A DNA stretch of 64,000 nucleotides from Flavobacterium chryseum (GCF_004362015.1 NZ_SNWW01000003.1:496001-560000), one strand, 5' to 3'. Positions 40,666 through 49,088 are shown, counted from the first letter of the stretch. Numbers and translations: made by a program. Notes: generated by a model from the letters alone, not told the origin.

Positions 40666-41650
40666 TTAAATCATTAAGAAAAATGTAATCTTTGAGACTC
40701 TTCCATTTAATATAAAATACGATTAAAGCAATTATTAAAATTGCCATAACAATAGACAAAATAATTAAAATTATTTCGATTTGATTTACATAGTCTTTAT
40801 CAATTCCATTCATACTATGTTTTAAATTACTATTTGCATTATAAAGTCTCATATTTCGATCTTCACAATAATTGATCTCAAACTGGTAACAATATTGCAG
40901 TCTTTTATTAATCAATTCATTATCTAATCCATATTCTTTTGCAAGTTCGAATATTTCAATTGCCGTTTTATTCTTATCAATTATTTTGACAATATTTGCC
41001 AATTCAAAAAGCAAAATTGAAATTATTTTATCCTTTGGCTTTAAAAAGCTCATACGCTCATTTAGCTGATAATATATAGACTTACTTAATCTTTCTAATT
41101 CAGATTTAGATAAATTACTTTTAGGAATTTCATCTGTTCCAAAACTTGTACCTATTAAAAACTCACCTGAAACATCTTTTAATTTTTTAACTTTAGCTTC
41201 TAATATTTTTAAATGTATCCATTCTGATCCTTCATGAGATTCAGAATTTATTTGAATTGATTTCTTAATCCAATTGTAAGCTTTCTCATTTTCTCCTATT
41301 AATTCGTAAAGAGTTCCTAGATTTGATGCTGTAGAATATCGATTTGGTTTAATTTTCTCGATAGTTAAATATAGCTTTAAAGCCTCCTGGTATTTTTTTA
41401 GAACAATCAAAACATATCCTTTATCAGACAAATAATCAATATCCTTTGTCTTTTTATAGATACTATCAAGTTCAAAAATTAACCCAGAAGAAACTCTAGC
41501 ATCAAAATTATGACCGTGGGGAACAATTCCTCTATAATCAATATAAATTAAATATCCATTTTTTAATGTTTTAGTATCACCATTCAAACAAGCAAAAGTT
41601 TTAAAAGAAATTAAAACTAAAACAACAACAAAAGCCTTGAATTTATTCAT
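40658..41650 (-). CDS. TPR-containing exported membrane protein
   Basis: This 330-residue protein has a signal peptide (MNKFKAFVVVLVLISFKTFA), two or more TPR-like helical pairs around residues 70-135 (KYQEALKLYLTIEKIKPNR, LGTLYELIGENEKAYNWIKKSIQI) and a single C-terminal membrane helix (about 295-315), ending in a short basic tail. TPRs bind partner proteins, here probably on the periplasmic side. I recognise no specific family. Its start is upstream of tspO on the same strand but reading away from it, with a heptamer repeat in the gap. Confidence 0.75.
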   Translation of the reverse strand: MNKFKAFVVVLVLISFKTFACLNGDTKTLKNGYLIYIDYRGIVPHGHNFDARVSSGLIFELDSIYKKTKDIDYLSDKGYVLIVLKKYQEALKLYLTIEKIKPNRYSTASNLGTLYELIGENEKAYNWIKKSIQINSESHEGSEWIHLKILEAKVKKLKDVSGEFLIGTSFGTDEIPKSNLSKSELERLSKSIYYQLNERMSFLKPKDKIISILLFELANIVKIIDKNKTAIEIFELAKEYGLDNELINKRLQYCYQFEINYCEDRNMRLYNANSNLKHSMNGIDKDYVNQIEIILIILSIVMAILIIALIVFYIKWKSLKDYIFLNDLTK

Positions 41651-41674
41651 AAAGTAAACGAATTGATTAAACCG

Positions 41675-41708
41675 GAAACTTGAAACTAAAAAACCTGAAA
41701 CAAAAAGT
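41675..41708. repeat. 7-bp tandem repeat array (GAAACTT type)
   Basis: GAAACTT at 41675, GAAACTA at 41682, then an 8-bp unit and GAAACAA at 41697 give a 7-bp period. The array fills the gap between tspO and the TPR gene, ending at the tspO stop. Confidence 0.65.
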
Positions 41709-42185
41709 CTACTTGTTCAACCACCAAATACTAGCATTCAAAACTGCAGCAAAACTTACCCAAGCCAAATACGGAATTAATAAATAACCTGCAATTTTAT
41801 TTATTTTGATGAATTTTAGATACGTTTCATAAATCATTAGCCATAAAATCGCAATTTCGATTAAAGCCAACATCGGGTTTTTTAATCCGAAAAATAAATA
41901 CGACCAAATTGCATTTAAAGTCAATTGAATCAAAAAGAAACCCAAAGCTTTTTTTACCTCTTCAGTCTGTTCTTTTATTTTATCCCAAACCAAACCTGCA
42001 GCGACCGCCATTAAAATATAAAGAAATGTCCAAACAGGCATAAAAATCCAATTCGGCGGATTAAAACTTGGTTTTATAATTGTCGGATACCAACTCTCAA
42101 CACTCGGTCTTGTAACAATACTCGCAGAATATCCTACGACTAAACAAACGATTAATGCTATTGCGATTTTAACGATTTTACTCAT
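41709..42185 (-). CDS. tspO: TspO/MBR family tryptophan-rich sensory protein
   Basis: This 158-residue membrane protein has five predicted helices and the tryptophan-rich TspO pattern: PSVESWYPTIIKPSFNPPNW near the N-terminus, PVWTFLYILMAVAAG, NAIWSYLFFGLKNP and a C-terminal PYLAWVSFAAVLNASIWWLN. TspO proteins bind tetrapyrroles and sterol-like molecules and act in porphyrin and stress handling. It is divergent from the diphosphomevalonate decarboxylase gene, with a 17-bp inverted repeat in the shared upstream region. Confidence 0.93.
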   Translation of the reverse strand: MSKIVKIAIALIVCLVVGYSASIVTRPSVESWYPTIIKPSFNPPNWIFMPVWTFLYILMAVAAGLVWDKIKEQTEEVKKALGFFLIQLTLNAIWSYLFFGLKNPMLALIEIAILWLMIYETYLKFIKINKIAGYLLIPYLAWVSFAAVLNASIWWLNK

Positions 42186-42230
42186 TGTATTTTAATTTTA
42201 GTCAAAAATAGTCAAAAAGAAAGTTTTAAA

Positions 42231-42290
42231 CATATAAGTTATATAAGTTCATTTTATCAAACACCTATAATTTCTTATATAACTTATATG
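42231..42290. repeat. 17-bp perfect inverted repeat in the tspO-mvaD divergent region
   Basis: Arms at 42231-42247 and 42274-42290 are perfect complements, 26 bp apart. Each arm is made of ATATAAGTT units repeated at a 9-bp step. It overlaps where the -33 box of the decarboxylase promoter would be, so it could be an operator, though similar ATATAAGTT dyads may simply be mobile repeats. Confidence 0.75.
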
Positions 42291-42307
42291 GTGAAATATT
42301 TTAAAAC

Positions 42308-42315
42308 TATCTTTG
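42308..42315 (+). promoter_or_regulatory. -7 box of the diphosphomevalonate decarboxylase gene
   Basis: TATCTTTG is an exact -7 match 16 bp before the ATG. No good TTTG lies 19-20 bp upstream; that position is inside the right arm of the inverted repeat. Confidence 0.45.
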
Positions 42316-42331
42316 CCAAAATTTATAATTC

Positions 42332-43432
42332 ATGTTTACAGCAGCTGATTTTATTCCTAAAAAATATACTTCGACGATCGAAAACGGAAATTTTGAATGG
42401 AGCGCTCCAAGCAATATTGCGTTAGTAAAATATTGGGGGAAAAAAGACAATCAAATTCCGGCAAATCCATCGGTTAGTTTTACTTTGAATAATTGCAAAA
42501 CGATCACGAAATTGGGTTTTGAGAAAAGAGACATTTCGACTTCGCTCAATGTGACAAATTCTTTTTCTTTTGATTTGCTTTTTGAAGGAAAACCAAAAGA
42601 AGATTTTAAACCGAAAATTCAAAAGTTTTTAGAACGAATTGACGCCTATTTGCCTTTTTTAAAAGAGTATCACTTTACAATCGATACACAAAATACTTTT
42701 CCGCACAGTTCCGGAATTGCATCTTCGGCTTCGGGAATGGCTGCTTTGGCAATGAATTTTATGAGTTTAGAAAAAGTTTTGAATCCAGAAATGACCGATG
42801 ATTATTTTTATCAAAAAGCTTCATTTTTAGCCCGTTTAGGTTCAGGAAGTGCCTGCCGAAGCGTAAAAGGAAAAGTAGTTGTTTGGGGAAATCAGGCAAA
42901 TATTAAAGGAAGCTCGGATTTATTTGGAGTTGAATTTCCGTACACTATTCATGACAATTTCAAGAATTATCAGGATACCATTTTATTGGTTGACAAAGGC
43001 GAAAAGCAAGTTTCGAGTACAGTTGGCCACGATTTAATGCACAATCATCCTTATGCTGAAAGACGTTTTGCCCAGGCACATGAAAATCTGGATCAGTTAA
43101 TTGCCATTTTTGAAAATGGAAACTTAGACGAATTCATTAAAGTAGTGGAAAGCGAAGCCTTGACTTTGCACGCGATGATGATGACCTCAATGCCGTATTT
43201 TATTTTGATGAAACCTAATACACTGCAAATCATAAATGCAATTTGGAAATTCAGAAATGAAACACAAATTCCAGTTTGTTTTACGCTTGATGCCGGTGCT
43301 AATGTTCACGTGCTTTATCCCGAAAACGTTAGCGAGAAAGTATTACAATTTATTCAGGACGAATTAGTTGTATTTTGTCAGAATCGTCAGTACATTTGCG
43401 ACAAAATTGGAGAGGGCGCAATTGCATTATAA
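42332..43432 (+). CDS. mvaD: Diphosphomevalonate decarboxylase
   Basis: This 366-residue GHMP-fold enzyme has APSNIALVKYWGKKDNQIPANPSVS near the N-terminus, the signature of mevalonate diphosphate decarboxylases. The ATP loop SGIASSASGMAALA and the GSGSACRSVKG motif follow. It converts mevalonate diphosphate to isopentenyl diphosphate, the last pathway step. It heads a run that also holds a small coiled-coil protein, mevalonate kinase, a DUF502 protein and a prenyltransferase, so isoprenoid genes are grouped here. Confidence 0.94.
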   Translation: MFTAADFIPKKYTSTIENGNFEWSAPSNIALVKYWGKKDNQIPANPSVSFTLNNCKTITKLGFEKRDISTSLNVTNSFSFDLLFEGKPKEDFKPKIQKFLERIDAYLPFLKEYHFTIDTQNTFPHSSGIASSASGMAALAMNFMSLEKVLNPEMTDDYFYQKASFLARLGSGSACRSVKGKVVVWGNQANIKGSSDLFGVEFPYTIHDNFKNYQDTILLVDKGEKQVSSTVGHDLMHNHPYAERRFAQAHENLDQLIAIFENGNLDEFIKVVESEALTLHAMMMTSMPYFILMKPNTLQIINAIWKFRNETQIPVCFTLDAGANVHVLYPENVSEKVLQFIQDELVVFCQNRQYICDKIGEGAIAL

Positions 43433-43476
43433 TTTTGCGTATCTTTATATCTAAAATATATTCTTCAGTTAAGAAT

Positions 43477-43731
43477 ATGAATAGTGCAACTATAAAACTT
43501 TACGATTTATTTAGAAAAGAACTTAATCTTGATGAGAGTAAGGCTAAGGAATTTGTTGAAGCAATTGACAGAACTATAAGCGAAGAAATTCGACAAGATA
43601 AAAACGAAATTGCATCTAAATATTTTGTGAAAAAAGAAATTACAGATGCCAAAAATGATATGATAAAATGGTTTGTTGGCCTATTCTTTGCATTGGCGAT
43701 GATGATTATTGGATTATATATTAAAAACTAG
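43477..43731 (+). CDS. Small coiled-coil protein with C-terminal membrane helix, 84 aa
   Basis: The frame is open from 43375 inside mvaD, but the sensible start is the ATG at 43477 (MNSATIKLYDLF), which removes the overlap. The protein has a charged helical part (ELNLDESKAKEFVEAIDRTISEEI) likely to form a coiled coil and one membrane helix near the C-terminus (residues about 62-80). The layout recalls DUF1640/CCDC90-type proteins, but the match is by shape only. It lies 45 bp after mvaD and 18 bp before mevalonate kinase, so it is probably co-transcribed. Confidence 0.7.
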   Translation: MNSATIKLYDLFRKELNLDESKAKEFVEAIDRTISEEIRQDKNEIASKYFVKKEITDAKNDMIKWFVGLFFALAMMIIGLYIKN

Positions 43732-43749
43732 ACACAGACTAAAACAAAT

Positions 43750-44688
43750 ATGAAAGGACCATTATTTTACTCAAAAATATTACTCTTTGGAGAATACGGA
43801 ATTATCCGCGACTCTAAAGGACTTTCTATTCCTTATAATTTTTACAATGGTGCTTTAAAGAAAATCGAAGATCCTTCGGCAGAAGCCATTGCATCAAACG
43901 CAAGTTTAAAACGTTTTGCAACTTACCTTGAAACTTTACAAACAGAACAGCCAGAATTGGTTGCTTTTGATTTGACAAGTTTAAAAAATGATGTTGACAC
44001 CGGAATGTATTTTGACTCTAGTATTCCTCAAGGTTACGGAGTTGGTAGTAGTGGCGCTTTGGTTGCTGCTATTTACGATAAATATGCTACACATAAAATT
44101 ACAGTTTTAGAGAATTTAACTCGTGAAAAACTGTTGAAACTAAAAAATATATTTGCTCAAATGGAGAGTTTTTTCCACGGAAAAAGTTCTGGTTTAGATC
44201 CTTTAAACAGTTATTTGAGTATTCCGATTTTAATTAATTCTAAAGATAATATTGAAGCAACGGGTATTCCGACTCAAAGTTTTGACGGAAAAGGCGCTGT
44301 GTTTTTATTAGATTCTGGAATTGTAGGCGAAACGGCTCCAATGGTAAACATCTTCATGGAAAACCTAAAAGACAAAGGTTTCCGTGCAATGCTTAAAAAC
44401 CAGTTCGTAAAATATACTGACGCCTGTGTAGAAAACTTTTTACATGGCGACATGAAATCGTTGTTTACCAATACTAAAAAGCTTTCGAAAGTTGTTCTAA
44501 ATAACTTTAAACCAATGATTCCGGAGCAATTTCATGGAATCTGGCAAAACGGAATTGACACCAACGATTATTACTTAAAACTTTGTGGTTCTGGTGGTGG
44601 CGGCTATATTCTTGGTTTTACAGAAGATTTAGAACGCGCTAAAGCATCTTTAAAAGACTACAAGTTAGAAGTGGTGTATCAGTTTTAA
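43750..44688 (+). CDS. Mevalonate kinase
   Basis: This 312-residue GHMP kinase has motif 1 YSKILLFGEYGIIRDSKGLS, the ATP-binding loop PQGYGVGSSGALVAAIYDKY, a FFHGKSSGLDPLNSYLSIP segment with the catalytic aspartate, and the late glycine-rich LCGSGGGGYILGFT. It phosphorylates mevalonate with ATP. Together with mvaD 300 bp upstream and the HMG-CoA reductase/GYDIA kinase pair elsewhere in the window, four mevalonate-pathway genes are visible; HMG-CoA synthase is not in this window. Confidence 0.9.
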   Translation: MKGPLFYSKILLFGEYGIIRDSKGLSIPYNFYNGALKKIEDPSAEAIASNASLKRFATYLETLQTEQPELVAFDLTSLKNDVDTGMYFDSSIPQGYGVGSSGALVAAIYDKYATHKITVLENLTREKLLKLKNIFAQMESFFHGKSSGLDPLNSYLSIPILINSKDNIEATGIPTQSFDGKGAVFLLDSGIVGETAPMVNIFMENLKDKGFRAMLKNQFVKYTDACVENFLHGDMKSLFTNTKKLSKVVLNNFKPMIPEQFHGIWQNGIDTNDYYLKLCGSGGGGYILGFTEDLERAKASLKDYKLEVVYQF

Positions 44689-44758
44689 ATTTCTATCTAT
44701 ATTACGACAGTTATTTTAAACTTCTCTTTTAAAATCATTTTCCTAAAGTTTACTGACT

Positions 44759-45349
44759 ATGAAAAGCTTTTTAAAGATAATTAAAACAACTTTTTTAGGT
44801 GGCCTGTTTTTTTTAGTTCCGTTAATTGTACTGATTGTTCTATTAGAGAAAGGATATGTCATCATTCAAAAAGTTACGCTTCCTCTGGTTAGTCATTTAC
44901 CCCGGATAAAAGTTTTGGGATTAGCGCTGGAAGAATTAGCCGGCATAATCATAATTATCTTTATTTGCCTGATAGCGGGAATTTTTTCAAGAACGGCAAG
45001 AGCTCAAAAACTTGTAAAAAGATTAGAAGACGGAGTTTTAAGTTTTGTTCCCGGTTATTCATTCATGAAAAAAACGAATGAAAATATCATGGGTCTTGAA
45101 TCGAATGAAGATTTAAAAGTGGTTTTGGTGCCTACAGATGCGGGCCTTCAATTTGCTTTTGTGGTGGAACAAATTAATGAAAATAACTTTGCCGTTTTTA
45201 TTCCGGATGCTCCAAATCCGTGGAGTGGTTCTGTTTGTTTTGTAGAAAAAAAAGATATTAAAGAAGTTGAAATTACACAAAAAGAAGCTTTAGCTTGTAT
45301 TAGAAAATTGGGTTACGGTTCTGCAGCATTATTAAAAAATAAACTTTGA
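44759..45349 (+). CDS. DUF502-family membrane protein
   Basis: This 196-residue protein has two N-terminal membrane helices (about 12-32 and 55-78), with FFLVPLIVLIVLLEKGYVII and the RLEDGVLSFVPGYSFMKKTNE region, followed by a soluble beta-rich C-terminal domain (VVLVPTDAGLQFAFVVEQI, FIPDAPNPWSGSVCFVEKKD). These match DUF502, a widespread membrane family of unknown function. It sits between mevalonate kinase and a prenyltransferase, but the family is found in many contexts, so a role in isoprenoid metabolism is only a guess. Confidence 0.85.
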   Translation: MKSFLKIIKTTFLGGLFFLVPLIVLIVLLEKGYVIIQKVTLPLVSHLPRIKVLGLALEELAGIIIIIFICLIAGIFSRTARAQKLVKRLEDGVLSFVPGYSFMKKTNENIMGLESNEDLKVVLVPTDAGLQFAFVVEQINENNFAVFIPDAPNPWSGSVCFVEKKDIKEVEITQKEALACIRKLGYGSAALLKNKL

Positions 45350-45412
45350 TCTTTCTGTTCCTTCAGTAAAAAAATCATAAATTAGACCTAAATCAAAAAA
45401 CTTAAATAAAAA

Positions 45413-46369
45413 ATGTTAAGCAGACAGCACAAACTTTTAGTAATGAAAATTGTTAGTTTGTTCTCTGTCGTAAGAGGTTACAACATTCCGATTATTGTAC
45501 TGGCACAATATTTATCGGCCATTTTTATACTGGCTCCAGAAAAAAGAGCTCTGGATATTTTACTTGATTTTAATTTATTTTTGATCGTTTTTGCCTCGGC
45601 CATTACCATTGCTTCTGGCTATATTATCAATAATTTTTACGACAGTCAGAAAGATTTAATCAACAGGCCCAATAAATCTATGCTGGATCGTTTGGTAAGT
45701 CAGAGAACAAAACTTTCGGTTTATTTTAGTTTGAATTTTTTGGCTGTTTTAATGGCGTTGATTGTTTCCTGGCGCGCTTTTCTATTCTTTTCGGCTTATA
45801 TTTTTCTGATTTGGTTTTACTCTCATAAAATAAAAAAGTATGCTATAATTGGCAATCTTACATCGGCGTTATTAGCTGTTGTACCGTTTTTTGCTATTTT
45901 ATTGTATTTTTATAACAAGATTTTATTTGAGGAACTAGAAAATCATATGAGCCATTTTGCAGTAATTTCAGCACATGCAATGTTCCTATTTTTGTTATTG
46001 CTGATTCGTGAAATGATAAAAGATCTGGAGAATTTAAAAGGAGATTTGGCAAACGATTATAAGACAATTCCAATATTATATAGCGAAACGGTTTCAAAAC
46101 AAATTATTACTGTTTTAATCTTCATGACGGTCATTCCTGTTTATGTATTAATCAACATTTATGATGTGGGTTATATGGATGTTTACTTTTATGCCTGTTT
46201 TATTGCGCTTTTATTTTTCTTGCTTTATCTCTGGAAATCGAATTCGAAAGAACAATATTTGTTACTTCATAATGTGTTGAAATTTTTGATCGTCTCGGGC
46301 GTTTTTTGCATTGTGTTGATTAATCCTAGTGTTTTGTGGCATGGGAAAAATTTGCTTATCCGATTTTAA
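45413..46369 (+). CDS. UbiA-superfamily prenyltransferase, geranylgeranylglycerol-phosphate type
   Basis: This 318-residue protein has about eight to nine membrane helices. Two aspartate-rich motifs are visible: NNFYDSQKDLINRPNK (first, NxxxDxxxD form) and REMIKDLENLKGDLAND (second). Members of this Bacteroidota group are usually named geranylgeranylglycerol-phosphate geranylgeranyltransferase, the second prenyl transfer of archaeal-type ether lipids. The co-location with mevalonate genes supports use of long prenyl diphosphates, but the lipid product is inferred. A second start at 45443 (MKIVSLFSV) is possible. Confidence 0.85.
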   Translation: MLSRQHKLLVMKIVSLFSVVRGYNIPIIVLAQYLSAIFILAPEKRALDILLDFNLFLIVFASAITIASGYIINNFYDSQKDLINRPNKSMLDRLVSQRTKLSVYFSLNFLAVLMALIVSWRAFLFFSAYIFLIWFYSHKIKKYAIIGNLTSALLAVVPFFAILLYFYNKILFEELENHMSHFAVISAHAMFLFLLLLIREMIKDLENLKGDLANDYKTIPILYSETVSKQIITVLIFMTVIPVYVLINIYDVGYMDVYFYACFIALLFFLLYLWKSNSKEQYLLLHNVLKFLIVSGVFCIVLINPSVLWHGKNLLIRF

Positions 46370-46384
46370 ATTAATTATACATAG

Positions 46385-46461
46385 AGATTCACGAAGTTTT
46401 AGCAGATACACTGAAGTTTATTTAAAAAGCTTTGTGTCACTCCCCGTTAACTTGTGAATCT
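46385..46461. repeat. Intergenic dyad repeat (AGATTCAC type)
   Basis: AGATTCACGAAGTT at 46385-46398 and AACTTGTGAATCT at 46449-46461 are inverted copies with one extra base. CTTTGTG and CTTTGCG units lie between and after. It occupies the first part of a 334-bp gene-free gap whose second part holds a candidate structured RNA. Confidence 0.65.
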
Positions 46462-46510
46462 TTGCGAAATAACTTTCTTCTAAATGTTTAAAAGAAGCCT
46501 ATTGTTTGAT

Positions 46511-46612
46511 TTTAGCCCCGATAGAGGCGGTATCCTTGTGAAGTTTACGGAACAAGATATAGCCGAAAGCGGGAAACCATGCCTAAAAAAAAGCTAATTG
46601 TGATGCTCCTCC
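46511..46612 (+). ncRNA. Candidate structured RNA resembling the Flavo-1 motif
   Basis: The stretch begins TTTAGCCCCGATAGAGGCGG and contains TATCCTTGT facing ACAAGATA (one bulge), GGC facing GCC, and CCCG facing CGGG, i.e. a multi-stem hairpin in which the conserved-looking bases are in the stems. It ends with GCTCCT. This AGCCCCGAT...GCGGGA...GCTCC pattern is, from memory, a recurrent intergenic element of Flavobacteriia and may be the Flavo-1 RNA family. It is upstream of a pseudouridine synthase promoter. The family name and the strand are inferred. Confidence 0.5.
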
Positions 46613-46653
46613 AGCCCTTAAAATTTATAGCTATTAATCTAAGAACAATCAAC

Positions 46654-46686
46654 TTAGGATTATTTAGCAAGAATAAACTATCTTTG
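46654..46686 (+). promoter_or_regulatory. Promoter of the pseudouridine synthase gene
   Basis: TATCTTTG at 46679-46686 is an exact -7 box, 17 bp before the ATG. A TTAGG at 46654-46658 stands near the -33 position about 20 bp upstream. Confidence 0.5.
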
Positions 46687-46703
46687 CACAAATTACAGAA
46701 TTT

Positions 46704-47612
46704 ATGAACAATAAGGAAGGCAATAATAAAGGAGGCGGTGCTAGACCAAATAGCTCTAGACCAAACTCTAACAAGCCAAAACCTGCCATGGCGAAGCGCG
46801 CTCAAGGGCCAAAAAAAGTAAAACCTGCTGTTAAGGCTGCCGAAGAAGAAAAGGCGGAAAAAATTAAAAAACAGAATCAGGCTCCAAAAAGACAAAAAGC
46901 TGCAGACGAAATTCGTTTGAACAAATACATCTCTAATTCTGGTGTTTGTTCTCGTCGTGATGCTGATATATACATTCAGTCTGGAAACGTAAAAGTAAAT
47001 GGCGTTCCGGTAACTGAAATGGGTTATTTAGTAAAATTAAATGATGTCGTAAATTTTGACGGTGTTACTTTGACTCCTGAAAAGAAAGAATACATCTTGT
47101 TGAACAAACCTAAAAACTTTACTACAGCTCTTGACGAAGGTCAGGAATATCGTAATGTTTTGGAGTTGGTTCGTGGTTCTACCAATGCAAAAATTGCTCC
47201 GATTGGAAGAATGGACAAAAATACAACTGGTTTATTGTTGTTTACAAACGATACTGATATGATTCGTAAATTTACTTTACCGAGTCAGAAATCATCTAAA
47301 ATTTATCAGGTTTCTTTAGATAAGAACTTGAAATATGAGGATTTAGAAAAAATCAGTAAAGGTTTAGTTCTTGACGGACACCGTGTGTTTGTTGAAGAAG
47401 TGAGTTATATTGATAATGAACCTAAAAGTGAAATTGGCTTAAAATTACGTTCATCAAACGTAAAAGTAGTTCGTGCAATATTTGAACACTTTAGCTATGA
47501 TGTTTTACGTATCGATCGTGTATCTTTTGCTGGTTTAACCAAAAAGAATTTACCAAGAGGTAACTGGCGCTTTTTGACCGAACAAGAAATTATCAATTTG
47601 AAAAACGTTTAA
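46704..47612 (+). CDS. RsuA/RluB-family rRNA pseudouridine synthase
   Basis: This 302-residue protein has a low-complexity, basic N-terminal extension (residues 1-70, rich in Lys, Pro, Ala, Asn), an S4 RNA-binding domain (about 71-125, IRLNKYISNSGVCSRRDAD) and a pseudouridine synthase domain with the catalytic aspartate in GRMDKNTTGLLLFTND. It isomerises a uridine in rRNA, most likely the 23S site of RluB or the 16S site of RsuA; the subgroup is not certain. The basic tail probably helps bind RNA. It has its own promoter and terminator. Confidence 0.92.
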   Translation: MNNKEGNNKGGGARPNSSRPNSNKPKPAMAKRAQGPKKVKPAVKAAEEEKAEKIKKQNQAPKRQKAADEIRLNKYISNSGVCSRRDADIYIQSGNVKVNGVPVTEMGYLVKLNDVVNFDGVTLTPEKKEYILLNKPKNFTTALDEGQEYRNVLELVRGSTNAKIAPIGRMDKNTTGLLLFTNDTDMIRKFTLPSQKSSKIYQVSLDKNLKYEDLEKISKGLVLDGHRVFVEEVSYIDNEPKSEIGLKLRSSNVKVVRAIFEHFSYDVLRIDRVSFAGLTKKNLPRGNWRFLTEQEIINLKNV

Positions 47613-47636
47613 GAAACGCTTCAAATTAAGCAATAT

Positions 47637-47671
47637 AAATCCTGTTTTACTTTTGTAAAATGGGATTTTTT
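47637..47671 (+). terminator. Terminator after the pseudouridine synthase gene
   Basis: A 14-bp arm at 47637-47650 pairs with 47655-47668 through two wobble pairs around a TTTT loop and is followed by a T run. A and T tracts on both sides also allow use by the convergent gene. Confidence 0.75.
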
Positions 47672-47690
47672 ATTTTAAAGAAGTTGTGTA

Positions 47691-48287
47691 CTAAAAAAAG
47701 TTGTGCCCGAAAAGTGTAAAAACAGATCTGCCCATGGCTTGATTTTTATCTTCTACAGTTTCGTGGCAAGAAAATCCAAGAATGATTTTGATTCCAGGCT
47801 GAATACTGTTTAGAATATCTCTTTTTTGCTCTTCTAACAAAAGCTTTAAATTTTTTAATAACTGAGTGTTATTTTTTAGATAGGAAACAACTAGTAGTGC
47901 TGAAAAATTAAGAATTTCTCTTGCTGTTTCGCTTTTGATTCCAACTTCATTTGAAATCATTTCAGAAATCCTTCCTTTTTTGTTGCTGAAGATTTCTTTT
48001 AATAATTCGTTACCTTCGATACGGTAACAATCATCTACAGATAAGATTCTTCCTGAAGTAAAATCAACTTCTCCGTAAAACGCAGAATCATCGGCTATTA
48101 GCGAAATAATGTCTTTGTAAAAACCCGACTCCTCAGCTTTATTATACAATCCCATTAAAACTGTACCGATTGAAACATCGATTCCTTTTATTAGCAGGGC
48201 ATCATTCTCGAAATAAAATTTATTTAATTTTGAAACAACATTAGAAGAAATAAAACGTCTAAGTTCAATTTGTAGGTTAGGAGTCAT
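47691..48287 (-). CDS. Hypothetical protein, 198 aa (DUF937-like?)
   Basis: A soluble, mostly helical protein without signal peptide or membrane helix. It has IGTVLMGLYNKAEESGFYKDII and a later SNEVGIKSETAREILNFSALLVVSYLK segment. This pairing of a repeat about a threshold of helices recalls the DUF937/YidB group, but I am not sure. It converges with the pseudouridine synthase. The 281 bp upstream (48288-48568) are very AT-rich and hold no other recognised feature. Confidence 0.65.
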   Translation of the reverse strand: MTPNLQIELRRFISSNVVSKLNKFYFENDALLIKGIDVSIGTVLMGLYNKAEESGFYKDIISLIADDSAFYGEVDFTSGRILSVDDCYRIEGNELLKEIFSNKKGRISEMISNEVGIKSETAREILNFSALLVVSYLKNNTQLLKNLKLLLEEQKRDILNSIQPGIKIILGFSCHETVEDKNQAMGRSVFTLFGHNFF

Positions 48288-48568
48288 ATGTTATAGTTTT
48301 AAAATTTATTTAAATCCATTCTAAATAATCGACTAAGTGGGGCTTTTTGTCGTTTATCAGGATAAAAATATAAAATATTTTAACATTTCCAAAAATTAAG
48401 TTAAAAACTTAAAGGGTAATTTTGACCATTTGCAAAGCTAAAATTTCAAAGTCCCAATAAATATAACACTTTCGTTATCAAAATAAAGTGAAAAAAATAT
48501 TTGAAAAAAGTGTTATTTTTTTTAAAAAAAATCAAAATATAAGAAAAATATTAACATATATGTTTTAT

Positions 48569-49069
48569 TTAAAACAACAAGCTTCTGTTTTGCCAGACAA
48601 TAGTTAAGAAAATTCCAAGAAAAACTATACAAAACATAAAATTAATGAAGCTGGAAGCCAAAAAACCGAGTAACGAACCAGTAGCCGCTTTTATTGCACG
48701 AGTATGATTTTTAGAATCATAAATCATTTCTCCCACAAATGCACCAACAAATGGCCCGATAATTACTCCAAATGGTATTGGTGAAAGAATGCCAACGATT
48801 AATCCAATGTTAGTTCCCCAGATTCCGTATGAACTGCCACCGAATTTTTTTGTTCCGCGAGCGGGAATTACATAATCAAGAATTGTTATTACGATGGTAA
48901 TAACCAAAGTAATACCCAAAATCCAATAATTATTCTCGACCGCTTTTGTTAAGTACAACAATAAAAGACCAACCCAGCAACTTGTTAAACCAGGCAAAAC
49001 GGGTAAAAAACTACCAAAAACGCCCACTATCATGCATATAAAACCAAGTGTTAACAATAGTAAATCCAT
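48569..49069 (-). CDS. DUF456-family membrane protein
   Basis: About 166 residues from the ATG at 49069 (MDLLLLTLGFICMIVG). The longer frame starts at 49117, exactly opposite the start of the divergent gene, and its first 16 polar residues do not fit a membrane protein N-terminus. Four to five helices and the glycine-rich PFGVIIGPFVGAFVGEMIYD are DUF456 hallmarks. Its function is unknown; homologues are small glycine-zipper-like membrane proteins. It stands alone on this strand. Confidence 0.8.
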   Translation of the reverse strand: MDLLLLTLGFICMIVGVFGSFLPVLPGLTSCWVGLLLLYLTKAVENNYWILGITLVITIVITILDYVIPARGTKKFGGSSYGIWGTNIGLIVGILSPIPFGVIIGPFVGAFVGEMIYDSKNHTRAIKAATGSLLGFLASSFINFMFCIVFLGIFLTIVWQNRSLLF

Positions 49070-49080
49070 ATATTTTTTTG

Positions 49081-49088
49081 TAAATTTG
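49081..49088 (+). promoter_or_regulatory. -7 box before the two small exported-protein genes
   Basis: TAAATTTG fits TAnnTTTG and lies 28 bp before the ATG at 49117. No convincing -33 TTTG is seen. Confidence 0.4.

Noticed and set aside
43375..43476. N-terminal extension of the 84-residue protein
   Set aside because: It overlaps the end of mvaD by 58 bp and its residues look unlike a protein N-terminus; the ATG at 43477 fits the gap.
46545..46895. 116-residue minus-strand frame
   Set aside because: It overlaps the structured RNA candidate and the basic N-terminus of the pseudouridine synthase; it is a shadow of the A-rich coding strand.
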